DNA of 64,000 bases. It comes from Gallionella sp. (GTDB lineage Bacteria > Pseudomonadota > Gammaproteobacteria > Burkholderiales > Gallionellaceae). Made by a program: the position numbers and the translations under genes. Where the stretch lies: contig JAUXOL010000016.1 of assembly GCA_030682375.1 (NCBI GenBank), positions 454,577 to 518,576 of the forward strand, read 5' to 3'. Each line of letters opens with the position of its first letter. Position 1 is the first letter of the stretch. Below are positions 45,259 through 55,454 of this stretch, piece by piece. The notes beneath the pieces are model-generated. The model did not search any database and had not been told where the DNA came from. It saw only the letters and a program-made list of their open reading frames with translations.

Positions 45259-45360
45259 TTCACTTCTCCAAAAAACAGAACCCTCCGCGACCAGAGGGTC
45301 CTTACATTGCGGCGATCCCCTTGACCGTCGCTAATCTCTTACTCGGCAAACGCTGCTTGC

Positions 45361-46311
45361 TTATTCGGCGAACAGGGAGCTTACCGATTCTTCGTTATTG
45401 ATGCGGCGGATGGTCTCCGCGAGCAGCTCTGCGGTACTCAGCTGGCGGATGCGCTTGCAATTGCGCGCAGCCTCGTTCAGCGGGATGGTGTCGGTGACCA
45501 CCAGTTCGTCCAGCGCGGAGTTCTCGATGCGCTCGATCGCCGGACCGGACAGCACCGGATGCGTACAGTAAGCCAGCACGCGCGAAGCGCCCTTTTCCTT
45601 CAGCGCATTCGCCGCTTCGCACAGCGTATTCGCGGTATCCACCATGTCGTCCATGATCAGACAGGTGCGCCCGACCACATCGCCGATGATGTTCATCACC
45701 TTGGCCACGTTCGGCTTCGGACGGCGTTTGTCGATGATGGCCAGGTCCGCATCCAGCTCTTTGGCCAGCGCGCGGGCGCGCACCACGCCGCCGACATCCG
45801 GCGAAACCACGATCAGGTTCGGATAGTTGCACTTGCGCACATCGGCCAAGAGAATCGGGCTGGCATAGATGTTGTCCACAGGCACATCGAAGAAGCCCTG
45901 GATCTGGTCGGAGTGCAAATCCATCGTCAGAACGCGGTTCACGCCGGCGCTGGACAACATGTCCGCGACGACTTTCGCGGTGATCGCGACACGTGCGGAA
46001 CGCGGACGGCGATCCTGGCGCGCATAACCGAAATACGGTATCGCAGCGGTGATGCGGCCTGCGGAAGCGCGCTTGAGCGCATCCACCATCACCATCACTT
46101 CCATCAGATTGTCGTTGGTCGGTACGCAGGTAGACTGCAGCACGAACACGTCCTTGCCGCGCACGTTCTCAAGCAACTCCACCATCACTTCGCCATCGGA
46201 GAAGCGGCCTACCGTGGCGCGTCCGAGACTGATATTGAGGTGCTGCGCGACCGCTTCTGCGAGCTTAGGATTGGCATTGCCTGTGAATACCATCAAGCTG
46301 TCGTAGGACAC
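45361..46311 (-). CDS. prs: Ribose-phosphate pyrophosphokinase
   Basis: Prs makes PRPP from ribose-5-phosphate and ATP for nucleotide, His, Trp and NAD synthesis. The 316-residue protein is normal length. It has the metal-ATP region ([17 protein letters not shown]) and the PRPP loop ([13 protein letters not shown]). It starts 63 bases after tRNA-Gln on the same strand. Confidence 0.97.
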   Translation of the reverse strand: MSYDSLMVFTGNANPKLAEAVAQHLNISLGRATVGRFSDGEVMVELLENVRGKDVFVLQSTCVPTNDNLMEVMVMVDALKRASAGRITAAIPYFGYARQDRRPRSARVAITAKVVADMLSSAGVNRVLTMDLHSDQIQGFFDVPVDNIYASPILLADVRKCNYPNLIVVSPDVGGVVRARALAKELDADLAIIDKRRPKPNVAKVMNIIGDVVGRTCLIMDDMVDTANTLCEAANALKEKGASRVLAYCTHPVLSGPAIERIENSALDELVVTDTIPLNEAARNCKRIRQLSTAELLAETIRRINNEESVSSLFAE

Positions 46312-46374
46312 GTCAACCCCTTAATAGAGACTAGATAAAGGACATGTGCCCAAATGACACATGCCCCAAAAAAC

Positions 46375-46449
46375 TGGCTGGGGAGGTAGGGATCGAACCT
46401 ACGAATGCCGGAATCAAAATCCGGTGCCTTACCACTTGGCGACTCCCCA
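46375..46449 (-). tRNA. tRNA-Gln, anticodon TTG
   Basis: The 75-base gene has a 7-bp acceptor (TGGGGAG with CTCCCCA), a D-arm, an anticodon stem CCGGA/TCCGG around TTTTGAT (anticodon TTG, reading CAA/CAG), a T-arm with GTTCGATCC, discriminator G and an encoded CCA end. It closely follows the E. coli glutamine tRNA in order of bases. It lies between ispE and prs, as in related species. Confidence 0.95.
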
Positions 46450-46460
46450 ATGAACTCTTG

Positions 46461-47288
46461 CTACACCCAATCATGCAACGGGTGTTTTTTCAAACCTTGC
46501 GCTATCACGCCTCGCATCCCCTCCGGCAACTGCCTGAGTACCGCTTCCGCCTGACTGCGACTTCCGAACTCTGCGAACACGCATGCTCCCGATCCGGTCA
46601 TCATCGCCTTGCCGTAATTGCTCAGCCAGTCAATATGACGAACCACTTCCGGGTAGAGCTTGCACGCCACAAATTGCAGGTCGTTGCGTAGCTGCTGGTT
46701 CGAGAGGGCGCGAATTGTGATGGAAACCGAATCGCGTGTCAATTCCGGATGCGAAAAAATTTGTGCGGTCGGCACCTGGACCGGCGGAAACAGCACGACA
46801 TACCAGGCTTCCGGCAACGAATACGCCTGCAACGCCTCGCCCACGCCTTCGGCAAATGCGTTCTCGCCGAACACGAACACCGGCACATCCGCGCCCAATT
46901 GCAGCCCCAGTTGCATCAAGCGCTCGCGCGACAGGCCCAACGACCACAATCGATTCAGCGCGATCAGCGTAGTCGCCGCATCCGAACTGCCGCCGCCCAG
47001 CCCGCCGCCCATCGGGATGCGTTTCTCGATTGCGATGTCCACGCCCTGCTTGCAGCCGGTCTCGGCCTGCAGCAGGCGCGCGGCGCGCACGCAAAGATCA
47101 TGCTCTTCCGGCACACCCTCGACGCTGTTGCTGCGATGCACCTCGCCGTCGTCGCGCAACTCGAAGTGCAGCGTGTCGTGCAGATCGATGAAGCGGAACA
47201 ATGTCTGCAACAGGTGATAGCCGTCCGGCCTGCGGCCTACCACATGCAGGAACAGATTGAGTTTGGCCGGTGCAGGGCAAGTCAGCAT
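46461..47288 (-). CDS. ispE: 4-diphosphocytidyl-2-C-methyl-D-erythritol kinase
   Basis: IspE is the GHMP kinase of the non-mevalonate isoprenoid pathway. The 275-residue protein opens CPAPAKLNLFLHV and has the ATP loop PMGGGLGGGSSDA (92-104). Its ATG overlaps the stop of lolB by one base (TAATG). Order lolB-ispE-tRNA-Gln-prs is standard for proteobacteria. Confidence 0.96.
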   Translation of the reverse strand: MLTCPAPAKLNLFLHVVGRRPDGYHLLQTLFRFIDLHDTLHFELRDDGEVHRSNSVEGVPEEHDLCVRAARLLQAETGCKQGVDIAIEKRIPMGGGLGGGSSDAATTLIALNRLWSLGLSRERLMQLGLQLGADVPVFVFGENAFAEGVGEALQAYSLPEAWYVVLFPPVQVPTAQIFSHPELTRDSVSITIRALSNQQLRNDLQFVACKLYPEVVRHIDWLSNYGKAMMTGSGACVFAEFGSRSQAEAVLRQLPEGMRGVIAQGLKKHPLHDWV

Positions 47289-47854
47289 TACGGTTTTTCC
47301 CATTCCCATTCGTCGATCAGCAATTGCACCTGCAGCTCGTCGCGATTCAACTGCAGGCGCGACGGCAGGCTGTCAGCGGCATCGCCGTCATAGCGCAGAT
47401 AGCGCACCTCCCAGCCGCCCTGCTGCAACAGGATGATCCGTCCGAGTTCGTCGCGCTCGATGCGGGCATCGCCGTCCGACGCCCGCCCCAACAGCCATTG
47501 GTGCAGGCCGCCCAGCGGCAATTGCCAGCCCAGCACCTCTTGCATCAGCGACTCTGCGTCTGCCGCCTGGTATCGCTTGCTGCCGTCGTCCAGCGTCGCC
47601 CCCTGCGCATCGCGATAAACGCGCGCGGCGGTCTGCCCCAGCGGCCCTTGCAGCAACAGTTCGTCCGACTCTTGCCGGTGCACCCAGCGCAGCCCGGCGG
47701 AATGGCGAGTGCCGTTGTGCTTGATCGCGACGCGCCCGTTCAGCGCGAACGCCGCGACCTCAAGTTGCGCCGGACGTGCCGTGGGCACGGGCGCACTCGG
47801 CAGCAACGCACAACCGCCCAGCAGCATCAGCAAAGCCAGCGCAAACAGCCGCAT
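47288..47854 (-). CDS. lolB: Outer-membrane lipoprotein LolB
   Basis: LolB receives lipoproteins from LolA and inserts them in the outer membrane. The 188-residue protein has a lipoprotein signal (LLGGC, Cys at 15) and the beta-barrel core marked by FALNGRVAIKHNG and WVHRQESDELLLQGPLGQ. It overlaps the upstream TPR lipoprotein gene and ispE downstream by one base each, so the three are coupled. Confidence 0.95.
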   Translation of the reverse strand: MRLFALALLMLLGGCALLPSAPVPTARPAQLEVAAFALNGRVAIKHNGTRHSAGLRWVHRQESDELLLQGPLGQTAARVYRDAQGATLDDGSKRYQAADAESLMQEVLGWQLPLGGLHQWLLGRASDGDARIERDELGRIILLQQGGWEVRYLRYDGDAADSLPSRLQLNRDELQVQLLIDEWEWEKP

Positions 47855-49584
47855 TATGGCGCCGTGAATTTCTTGATGACCGCCTGCAACTGGGCGCTGT
47901 CCGGATGGGACTTGAGGCTGTCCTGCCAGACTTTCTGCGCCTCGTCCTTGTCGCCGCGCATCCACAGCACCTCGCCCAGATGCGACGCGACCTCGGGATC
48001 GGGATTGCCGGCGTAGGCGCGGCGCAACATGTTCACGCTGTCGTCCAGCCTGCCGTTGCGGTAATAACCCCAGCCTACGCTATCCATGATCGCCGCATCC
48101 TCGGGCGCGAGCTGTAGCGCCTTCTCCACCAGCGTCAGCGCCTCCGCGATGCGCTCGTTGCGCTCCAGCAGGCTGTAGCCCAATGCGTTATAGGCATGCG
48201 CATGATCCGGCTTGAGCTGAATCAGTTTGCGCAGCAAACGTTCGGCGGCATCGTGCTTGCCGTTCTTGTCCGCCAGCATCGCGGTCTCATAGAGCAGATC
48301 CGGATGGTTGGGCAACTTCTCCAGGCCCTGCTGCAACACCCGGTAGGCATCCGCATGGCGCTGCGCCTCGCGCAGCAACTGCGCCTCGATCAGCACCAGC
48401 TGAACGCGCTGCTGGTTGTTGTCGGCACGTATCTGTTGCAGGTGCGCGCGCGCCGCCTCCAATCCGTCACGTTTGTTCAGCAGATAGAGAAGACGCAACT
48501 GCGCCGCAAAGCGATGCTCGCCGTCCCTGACCTCGCGGTAATGGGCCATCGCCTCGTCGTCGCTCTCCTTCGCCTCGCTCAGCTGGCCGAGGTAATACTG
48601 CACCCGGTCCTGATCCTTCTTGCCCGCACCCAGCGATTTCCGCAGCTGTTCCTCCGCCCCCTGGAAGTCTTTCAGCTGCAATGAGATCAGCGCGATGGCG
48701 AACGCCATGTCGGGATTGTCCGGATTGTCTTGCGCGAGACGCTGGAACTCCTCGCGTGCCGGCTTGTACTGTTTCTGCTCCAGCAATGCGCGGGCATATT
48801 GCAGGCGTATCTCGCGCGCATCCGGATGGCTGCCCAGATATTGGCGCAGCGTCTCCAGACCCTGCTGCGGCTCGCTCTTCAGCAGCAACTGCGCTTCCAG
48901 CGAGACCGCCACATCCCAGTCTGGCCGCAGGCTGCGCGCCTGGCGCGCCTCGACCAGCGCCAGGTCGACATCGCCGGCCAGCTGCGCCAGTTGTGCCACC
49001 GTCCAGCGCGCCTCCGCCACCTGCGGGTAGGGCTGCGCCAGATCTCGCAACAGTTTCAGCGCCGCCTGTCTGTCCGGATAAACGACGGCCTGCTGGAACA
49101 CCTGCATGAACACCGGCCCCGGATTCGCCCCGGCGGCCTGCAATTGTTTGGCGTACTCCAGCCTGGCTTCTTCCAGCCTGCCGCCGCGCAACAGGATGGA
49201 GGACAGCATGCGTCCTGCCACTGCCGCGCCCGGTTCGACCTCCTGCCATTGCCTGAGCGCATCGATGGCTCGCCCCATCTGCCCGGACTCGACCGCCAGC
49301 TGCGCCGCGCGCCGCGCCAGACGCGGATCGCGGGTCTTGCGCGCCAGATCTGCGCTTCCCTCCAGCGCCAGCGCCTGATGGCCGCGCTGGCTGGCGATCT
49401 CGGTCAGCAGATATTCGTAGAGCAACTCGTCGCTGAGTTCGATATTGGGCAGCACCTGCACGGCCTCGACCTGCTGCGGTTCGACAGGAGCGGCGGGCGC
49501 TATCTGCCCCGCCTGCTTCGGAGCCTGGGCGCAAGCGGTCAACAACATACTGCCGACGACGATATATCTGAATGATGAACTCAT
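47854..49584 (-). CDS. TPR-repeat lipoprotein upstream of lolB
   Basis: The 576-residue protein has a lipoprotein signal (MLLTACAQ, Cys at 18) and about a dozen TPR helices pairs, ending in a clear TPR series (NALGYSLLERNERIAEAL). It is probably an outer-membrane-attached periplasmic scaffold. It is commonly found before lolB in betaproteobacteria; its partners are unknown. The ATG giving a clean lipoprotein signal is preferred over one ten codons upstream. Confidence 0.88.
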   Translation of the reverse strand: MSSSFRYIVVGSMLLTACAQAPKQAGQIAPAAPVEPQQVEAVQVLPNIELSDELLYEYLLTEIASQRGHQALALEGSADLARKTRDPRLARRAAQLAVESGQMGRAIDALRQWQEVEPGAAVAGRMLSSILLRGGRLEEARLEYAKQLQAAGANPGPVFMQVFQQAVVYPDRQAALKLLRDLAQPYPQVAEARWTVAQLAQLAGDVDLALVEARQARSLRPDWDVAVSLEAQLLLKSEPQQGLETLRQYLGSHPDAREIRLQYARALLEQKQYKPAREEFQRLAQDNPDNPDMAFAIALISLQLKDFQGAEEQLRKSLGAGKKDQDRVQYYLGQLSEAKESDDEAMAHYREVRDGEHRFAAQLRLLYLLNKRDGLEAARAHLQQIRADNNQQRVQLVLIEAQLLREAQRHADAYRVLQQGLEKLPNHPDLLYETAMLADKNGKHDAAERLLRKLIQLKPDHAHAYNALGYSLLERNERIAEALTLVEKALQLAPEDAAIMDSVGWGYYRNGRLDDSVNMLRRAYAGNPDPEVASHLGEVLWMRGDKDEAQKVWQDSLKSHPDSAQLQAVIKKFTAP

Positions 49585-49597
49585 GGCGATACTGCTT

Positions 49598-49627
49598 TTG
49601 ATGCGGGCGCACATATTAGGTTATATT
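49598..49627 (+). promoter_or_regulatory. Candidate promoter of the GldA-like ABC operon
   Basis: TTGATG (49598-49603) and TATATT (49622-49627) are 18 bases apart and lie just before the TTG start of the ATPase gene. If this is the promoter, the longer in-frame starts upstream cannot be used. Confidence 0.4.
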
Positions 49628-49660
49628 AGCCCGCACCCACAACCACGAACGTTTCCCACC

Positions 49661-50443
49661 TTGTCCGACACCGCTTCCGAGACCACCCTTTCCGCGCGCA
49701 AGCTGACGCGCCGCTTCGGCAACCAGCAGATCATCCACGACGTATCGCTGACATTGCGGCGAGGCGAAGTGCTGGGATTGCTCGGCCACAACGGCGCGGG
49801 CAAGAGCACCACGATGCAGATGCTGACCGGCTGCCTGCTGCCGGATAGCGGCGACATCGATATCTGCGGCATCGACCTGTTGCGCCAGCCGATCGCGGCG
49901 AAACGGCATCTCGGCTATCTGCCCGAAACCCCTCCGCTATACCGGGAACTCTGCGTAGACGACTATCTGACTTTCGCGGCGCGCCTGCGCGGCATCGACG
50001 GAAACAAGGTCGCCGCCGCGCTGGCGCAAGCCAAACAGCGCTGCGGGCTGGAAGCGGTCGGCGGCAAGATCATCGCGACGCTGTCCAAGGGCTACCAGCA
50101 GCGCGTCGGCATCGCCCAGGCCATCGTCCACGATCCGGCGGTGATCGTGCTGGACGAACCCACCGTCGGGCTGGACCCGGCGCAGATACGCGATATCCGC
50201 GCGCTGATCCGGGAACTAGGCGACGGCAGCAGCGTGATCCTCTCCACCCACCTGCTGGGCGAAGTCGAAAGCCTGTGCGACCGCGTCGAGATCATGCAGA
50301 AAGGCCGGCTGATCTACGGCGCCACCACCGCGGCGCTGGCGAGCTACGGCGGAGAGCCGGGGCAACTGGAAGAGAACTTCATCCGCATCACCGAGCGCGA
50401 GACTGCGGCAAGCGCGGCAACCCTTGCGGAGAGCGCAAAATGA
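49661..50443 (+). CDS. ABC transporter ATP-binding protein (GldA-like)
   Basis: The 260-residue ATPase has Walker A GHNGAGKST, a signature near LSKGYQQRVGIAQAI, Walker B VIVLDEPTVGLDP and the switch His in STHLLGEVE. The signature reads LSKGYQQR, as in the GldA/NatA branch. The TTG start is inferred from the promoter; no ATG follows soon. It overlaps the permease gene by 4 bases. The cargo is unknown; similar systems are in gliding Bacteroidetes and in many proteobacteria without gliding. Confidence 0.88.
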   Translation: MSDTASETTLSARKLTRRFGNQQIIHDVSLTLRRGEVLGLLGHNGAGKSTTMQMLTGCLLPDSGDIDICGIDLLRQPIAAKRHLGYLPETPPLYRELCVDDYLTFAARLRGIDGNKVAAALAQAKQRCGLEAVGGKIIATLSKGYQQRVGIAQAIVHDPAVIVLDEPTVGLDPAQIRDIRALIRELGDGSSVILSTHLLGEVESLCDRVEIMQKGRLIYGATTAALASYGGEPGQLEENFIRITERETAASAATLAESAK

Positions 50444-51183
50444 TCCGACTGATCGCCATGCGCGAACTGCGCAGCCTGTTCACCCTGCCGTCCACCTGGC
50501 TTATCTTCGCCGCGCTGCAGTTCGTCTTCGCCTGGTTCTTCCTGGCCCGGCTGGAAGCCTTCCTCGAGATCCAGCCGCAGCTCGCGCAACTCGCCAATCC
50601 GCCCGGCGTGACGGTGACCATCGCCGCGCCGATGTTCAACACCATCGCACTGCTGCTGATGATGCTGACGCCGATGTACACCATGCGCCTGATCGCCGAG
50701 GAGCGCCGCAACCAGACGCTGCCGCTGCTGCTGTCCGCACCGCTGTCCGAACGCCATGTCGTGCTCGGCAAGTTCCTCGGCATGCTGGCCTTCCTGATCG
50801 CGCTGAGCGCCAGCGTGCCGCTGATGCTCTACAGCCTGGCGCTCGGCACCTCGCTCGACCACGGCCTGATGCTCTCCAATATGCTAGGCCTCCTGCTGCT
50901 GACCGCCAGTTTCACAGCCCTGGGACTCTATGTCTCCGCGCTGACCGCACAGCCGGTGATCGCCGCGATAGGTGCGCTGGCGGCGCTGGTCGGCCTGTGG
51001 CTGGCCGACATCGGCGCGGCTGCGCCGGACTCGCCCTGGCACGCGATCTCGCCGCTGGGCCGCTTCCAGAATTTCAACGCGGGTTTACTGGACAGCAGCG
51101 ACGCGCTGTTCTTCGTGCTGTTCACCGGCGTGTTCCTGCTGCTGACGATACGACGCCTGCATAACAACCGCATCTACGGATGA
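50440..51183 (+). CDS. ABC transporter permease (GldF/ABC-2 type)
   Basis: The 247-residue permease has about six helices and the ABC-2 pattern RLIAEERRNQTLPLLLSAPLSERHVVLGK, which contacts the ATPase. It overlaps the genes on both sides by 4 bases (ATGA), so the three are made together. Confidence 0.87.
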   Translation: MIRLIAMRELRSLFTLPSTWLIFAALQFVFAWFFLARLEAFLEIQPQLAQLANPPGVTVTIAAPMFNTIALLLMMLTPMYTMRLIAEERRNQTLPLLLSAPLSERHVVLGKFLGMLAFLIALSASVPLMLYSLALGTSLDHGLMLSNMLGLLLLTASFTALGLYVSALTAQPVIAAIGALAALVGLWLADIGAAAPDSPWHAISPLGRFQNFNAGLLDSSDALFFVLFTGVFLLLTIRRLHNNRIYG

Positions 51184-52565
51184 GCGCCATGTTCAAGAAA
51201 CTCTACACCGCTCCTTCATTGCGCAACGTCTTGTTCGTGCTGCTGCTGATAGGCATCGCCTCCGGCATCGGCCATCTCGCCTCGCGCTACAAACTGCAGC
51301 GCGACATCACGCAGAACGCCAGCAACAGCCTGGAGCCGGGCAGCGTGACGGTGCTCAAGCAGATGACCGGCCCGATCACTATCGTCGTCTATGCCACCGA
51401 ACAGGACGCCCGGCTCGGCGACATCCGCAAGCTGATCCGCGAATTCGTCTCGCTCTATCAGCGCTACAAGCCCGATCTGAAACTGACGTTCGTTGATCCG
51501 GAAAAAGAGCCGGAAAAGGCCCGCGCCGCCGGCATCCAGCTCAACGGCGAAATGGTCGTCTCCTACGCCGGGCGCAGCGAACACCTGACCCAGCTGAACG
51601 AACAGGTGCTCACCGCCGCGCTGCTGCGTCTGGCGCATACCCGCGACCAGACCGTGATGTATCTGGACGGCCACGGCGAACGCAAGCTCGATGGCGCGGC
51701 CAACCACGACTTGGGCGAGTTGTTCGGTGCCAAGCTGAAACAGAACGGCTTCCGCATCTCCAGCCTGAACCTCGCACTCGCGCAGGAAGTGCCGGACAAC
51801 GTCGGCGTGCTGGTCGTCACCCAACCACAGGTGCCGCTGCTGCCGGGCGAGACCGACAAGCTGCTGCGCTATATCGAGCGCGGCGGCAACCTGCTATGGC
51901 TGGTGGATGCCGAACCGCTGCGCGGGCTGGAGCCGCTCGCGGAAAGACTGGACCTGCTGCTGCCGCCGGGCGTGGTGATCGACCCTTCCGCCGCAGAGAT
52001 GAACGCGCCTGTGACCTGGTCGCTGGGCGCGGCCTACCCGCCCCATCCGGTCACGCGCGACTTCAACCTGATCACCGCATTCCCCTCGGCCCGTCCTCTG
52101 ACAATGAACGAGAGCGAGGAATGGGAACACCATGCGCTGCTCGAAGTCGCACCGCGCGGCTGGGTCAGCCGCTATCCGAACCAGAACAAACCGCGCGACG
52201 AAAAACTTTTGTCCGGGCACCCGTTCGATAAACAGCACGACACACCGGGCCCCGTCGTGATCGCCGCCGCGCTGCAGCGCCATATCAATGACCGCGAGCA
52301 GCGCATCGTCGTCGTCGGCAGCGGCGCATTCCTCGCCAACAGCTTTGCCGGAAACGGCGGCAACGTCGATCTCGGCGTGAACATGGTCAACTGGCTGGCC
52401 AGCGAGGAACACCTGATCACGCTGCAGCCTCGCGCCGCGAAAGACAGCGGACTGGTGCTCGACAGAACCCGGCTCACCGCCATCAGCGTGGGCTTCCTGA
52501 TCGCGCTGCCGCTGCTGTTGGCCGCGGTCGGCGCGAGGATGTGGTGGAAACGCCGCCGTGCCTGA
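51180..52565 (+). CDS. GldG-like ABC transporter auxiliary protein
   Basis: The 461-residue protein has an N-terminal helix (about 16-32), a large periplasmic part of the GldG/DUF4350 type (TVMYLDGHGERKL and LLWLVDAEP-type glutamine-amidotransferase-like fold without a catalytic Cys). A C-terminal helix (about 435-455) ends in MWWKRRRA. Related operons often continue with a DUF4340 gene; here the stop codon is directly followed by a MITE-like element and then mutM. Confidence 0.85.
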   Translation: MSAMFKKLYTAPSLRNVLFVLLLIGIASGIGHLASRYKLQRDITQNASNSLEPGSVTVLKQMTGPITIVVYATEQDARLGDIRKLIREFVSLYQRYKPDLKLTFVDPEKEPEKARAAGIQLNGEMVVSYAGRSEHLTQLNEQVLTAALLRLAHTRDQTVMYLDGHGERKLDGAANHDLGELFGAKLKQNGFRISSLNLALAQEVPDNVGVLVVTQPQVPLLPGETDKLLRYIERGGNLLWLVDAEPLRGLEPLAERLDLLLPPGVVIDPSAAEMNAPVTWSLGAAYPPHPVTRDFNLITAFPSARPLTMNESEEWEHHALLEVAPRGWVSRYPNQNKPRDEKLLSGHPFDKQHDTPGPVVIAAALQRHINDREQRIVVVGSGAFLANSFAGNGGNVDLGVNMVNWLASEEHLITLQPRAAKDSGLVLDRTRLTAISVGFLIALPLLLAAVGARMWWKRRRA

Positions 52566-52830
52566 CAGGCTATTGCAAAACTACTGCGGTGGTCATCTGG
52601 TGGAACTACTAGCCATTCCACTAGGCTGCCAAAATACAGCAGCCAAGTGGCTGGTTATGCGGCGTTGCGCGATGCTGGCTCCGGCATCACGCGCGTTGCG
52701 CATGAGCCTATACCGCAACTACGTTGTCGGAATCCGGGGCCGCGTAGCGGCAAACCTTAAGTACATTCCGGTTCCTGCGCTCCGTGCGCCTTGCAGCTGA
52801 CCATCCTCGCTACGTTTTTCAAAAGCCTGT
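52565..52830. mobile_element. MITE-like non-coding element after the gldG-like gene
   Basis: Imperfect terminal inverted repeats of 17 bases (ACAGGCTATTGCAAAAC at 52565-52581 and its near-complement at 52814-52830, 15 matches) bound 266 bases with no convincing gene. Internal inverted repeats are present (GGCTGC/GCAGCC). The first base is the last base of the TGA of the gldG-like gene. No clear target-site duplication is seen. This fills the whole 298-base gap to mutM except about 33 bases. Confidence 0.65.
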
Positions 52831-52863
52831 AAATGAAAGATAAAGTTCATTTCACGACCAACC

Positions 52864-53679
52864 ATGCCTGAGTTACCTGAAGTAGAAACCACCCGTCGCG
52901 GACTGGAGCCGCATCTGGTCGGCGCGACCGTCGCGGATGTCGTCATCCGCCATCCGCAGCTGCGCTGGCCTATTCCTGCCGATCTGCCGCAACTGCTGCG
53001 CGGCCAGACCATCCGCACGCTGCGCCGACGCGCCAAATACCTGCTGGCCGGATTCGATCACGGCACACTGATCCTGCATCTGGGCATGTCCGGCAGCCTG
53101 CGCATCCTGCCCGCAAAGACGCTGCCGGAGAAGCACGACCACTTCGACCTGGTGCTGGGCAACGGCCAGCTGATGCGGCTGCGCGATCCGCGCCGCTTCG
53201 GCGCGGTGCTGTGGCACGAGGGCGATATTTCCGATCACCCGCTGCTCGCCTCGCTCGGCCCGGAACCGCTGGAAGAAAACTTCGACGCGGCATACCTGTA
53301 TCGAGCCACACGTAAAAAAACGGCCGCGATCAAACTGGTCATCATGGACAACCATGTAGTGGTCGGCGTCGGCAACATCTACGCGAACGAAGCGCTGTTC
53401 CGCACCGGCATCAAGCCGCAACTCGCGGCAGGCAAGCTGAGCCGAGAACGCTGCACCCGACTGGCCGAAGAAATACGCGCGACACTGCAGGAAGCCATCG
53501 CCAAGGGCGGCAGCACGCTACGCGATTTCGTCAACAGCGACGGCAAGCCCGGCTACTTCCAGCAGCACTACTGGGCATACGGCCGTGCGGGCGAGCCCTG
53601 CCGACGTTGCGGCACTCCCATCAGGCAGATCAAACAAGGACAACGTTCCAGCTTCTACTGCCCTGCCTGCCAACGCTAG
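52864..53679 (+). CDS. mutM: Formamidopyrimidine-DNA glycosylase
   Basis: MutM removes 8-oxoguanine and formamidopyrimidines and cuts the abasic site. The 271-residue protein has the exact N-terminus PELPEVET (catalytic P2, E3), the conserved Lys loop, and a C-terminal zinc finger (CRRCG...FYCPAC). Normal length. Confidence 0.97.
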   Translation: MPELPEVETTRRGLEPHLVGATVADVVIRHPQLRWPIPADLPQLLRGQTIRTLRRRAKYLLAGFDHGTLILHLGMSGSLRILPAKTLPEKHDHFDLVLGNGQLMRLRDPRRFGAVLWHEGDISDHPLLASLGPEPLEENFDAAYLYRATRKKTAAIKLVIMDNHVVVGVGNIYANEALFRTGIKPQLAAGKLSRERCTRLAEEIRATLQEAIAKGGSTLRDFVNSDGKPGYFQQHYWAYGRAGEPCRRCGTPIRQIKQGQRSSFYCPACQR

Positions 53680-53731
53680 CGCCCGATCGCCCGAGTCAAG
53701 TCGCCCCGTCATACCGGCACCCGAGTTCGGG

Positions 53732-53737
53732 TATAAT
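53732..53737 (+). promoter_or_regulatory. Possible -10 element of rhlE
   Basis: TATAAT preceded by GGG lies 134 bases before the helicase start, giving a leader of about 125 bases. The -35 is weak. Confidence 0.35.
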
Positions 53738-53870
53738 GCGATCCGCCCGGCGCCCAACCAATCTGCGCTGCGGCCTTTTCACTCCACTCCAGATCGTTTC
53801 GATCCCTTAATTCGTCTGCCCCGATTGGTGCCGTTCCGCTGGAACGGCAGGCCGCCGCAGGAGTTTTGTT

Positions 53871-55418
53871 TTGTCAGAAAAAATCAGCACGACCAATGAA
53901 ATCACTTTCGCCAGCCTGAAGCTGGCCGAACCCATCATGCGCGCGATCGCCGATGCGGGTTACACCAATCCCACGCCGGTGCAGGCGCAGGCTATCCCGC
54001 TGGTGCTCGCCGGCGGCGACCTGCTGGCCGGCGCGCAGACCGGCACCGGCAAGACCGCCGGCTTCACCTTGCCCATCCTGCATCGCCTGACCGAGAAGCC
54101 CGCCGCGAATCCGCGCGCAGGCGCTCCGCGCTGCCTGATCCTGACTCCGACGCGCGAACTCGCCGCACAGGTGGAAGAGTCGGTGCAGACCTACGGTAAA
54201 TACCTGCCGCTGAAATCCATGGTGATGTTCGGCGGCGTGAACATCAATCCGCAGATCAAGGCCCTGCGCGACAAGGTCGACATCCTGGTCGCCACGCCCG
54301 GCCGATTGCTCGATCACGTCGGACAGAAGACGCTGGACCTGTCCTCCGTCGAGATCCTGATCCTGGACGAAGCCGACCGCATGCTGGACATGGGCTTCAT
54401 CCGCGACATCAAGAAGATCCTCGCGCTGCTGCCCAAGCAGCGCCAGAACCTGCTGTTCTCCGCGACATTCTCCGACGAGATCAAGACGCTGGCCGACGGC
54501 CTGCTGCACAACCCCGGTTTCGTCGAGGTCGCACGCCGCAACACCACTTCCGAACTGGTCGAGCAGAGCGTGCACCTGATCCCGCAGAAGCTGAAGAGCT
54601 ACCTGCTCGCGCACCTGATCAAGCACAACGACTGGAAGCAGGTGTTGGTGTTCACCCGCACCAAGCACGGCGCGAACCGTCTGGCCGAGAAGCTGGACAA
54701 GGACGGAATCCCGGCCATGGCGATCCACGGCAACAAGAGCCAGTCGGCGCGCACCAAGGCGCTGGCGCAGTTCAAGGACGGCACGCTGCCGGTGCTGGTC
54801 GCGACCGACATCGCTGCGCGCGGGCTGGACATCGACCAGTTGCCGCATGTGGTGAATTTCGAATTGCCCAACGTGCCGGAAGACTACGTGCACCGCATCG
54901 GCCGCACCGGCCGCGCGGGCAGCAACGGCGCGGCGATCTCGCTGGTGGACAGCGAGGAGTTCCAGCACCTGAAGAACATCGAACGCCTGATCAAGCACGC
55001 GATCCCGAAAGTGACGATAGACAGCTTCGTGCCGCCGACGAACATTCCGGCGGAAGCGCCGCGCCCGCCTATGCCGCAACACGGCCAGCGCCGCCACAGC
55101 AACACCACCGCCAGCGCGCCGCGCGCAGGCCAGGGACAGAAACCCCGCGATGGACAGAAGCCTCGCGACGGCCAGCGCCAGCCGCAAGCTGCACGCAACG
55201 GTCAGCCGCCCCGCCCGGCCCAACCGAGCAAGCCGCGTCAGCCGCAAGTGCAGAAGGCTGGAGAACCTCTGTTGTCCGAAGCCGCACGCCATCAGGCGAT
55301 GCCGCAGCCCGGACTGTTCCAGCCTGCGCCCCACGCTCGGCGCGAACGCGGCACAGGTCCGGCACGAGGCCCTGGCTCCGACCGCGGCGCACCGCGCGGC
55401 GGTCGCGGTCGCGGCTGA
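53871..55418 (+). CDS. rhlE: DEAD-box ATP-dependent RNA helicase, RhlE type
   Basis: The 515-residue helicase has a Q-motif, Walker [19 protein letters not shown] with RMLDMGF, SAT, and [10 protein letters not shown]. The C-terminal 130 residues are disordered and rich in Pro, Gln, Arg and Gly (GQKPRDGQ repeats, ending in RGG-like GGRGRG), typical of RhlE proteins in ribosome assembly or cold adaptation. The TTG start has GGAG eight bases upstream. Confidence 0.93.
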   Translation: MSEKISTTNEITFASLKLAEPIMRAIADAGYTNPTPVQAQAIPLVLAGGDLLAGAQTGTGKTAGFTLPILHRLTEKPAANPRAGAPRCLILTPTRELAAQVEESVQTYGKYLPLKSMVMFGGVNINPQIKALRDKVDILVATPGRLLDHVGQKTLDLSSVEILILDEADRMLDMGFIRDIKKILALLPKQRQNLLFSATFSDEIKTLADGLLHNPGFVEVARRNTTSELVEQSVHLIPQKLKSYLLAHLIKHNDWKQVLVFTRTKHGANRLAEKLDKDGIPAMAIHGNKSQSARTKALAQFKDGTLPVLVATDIAARGLDIDQLPHVVNFELPNVPEDYVHRIGRTGRAGSNGAAISLVDSEEFQHLKNIERLIKHAIPKVTIDSFVPPTNIPAEAPRPPMPQHGQRRHSNTTASAPRAGQGQKPRDGQKPRDGQRQPQAARNGQPPRPAQPSKPRQPQVQKAGEPLLSEAARHQAMPQPGLFQPAPHARRERGTGPARGPGSDRGAPRGGRGRG

Positions 55419-55454
55419 ACCAAGACTCGCGACTAGCGAGGGCGACAGCCTCCG

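Noticed and set aside
46327..46365. Inverted repeat between tRNA-Gln and prs as a terminator
   Set aside because: CATGTG/CACATG pairing is short and interrupted, with no T-run on the minus strand.
52558..52800. Small 80-codon gene after the gldG-like gene
   Set aside because: It lies inside the inverted-repeat-bounded element, has no ribosome site and a composition unlike a protein.
53874..55334. Long frame opposite the rhlE gene
   Set aside because: Antisense shadow of a GC-rich helicase; composition is unlike a real protein.
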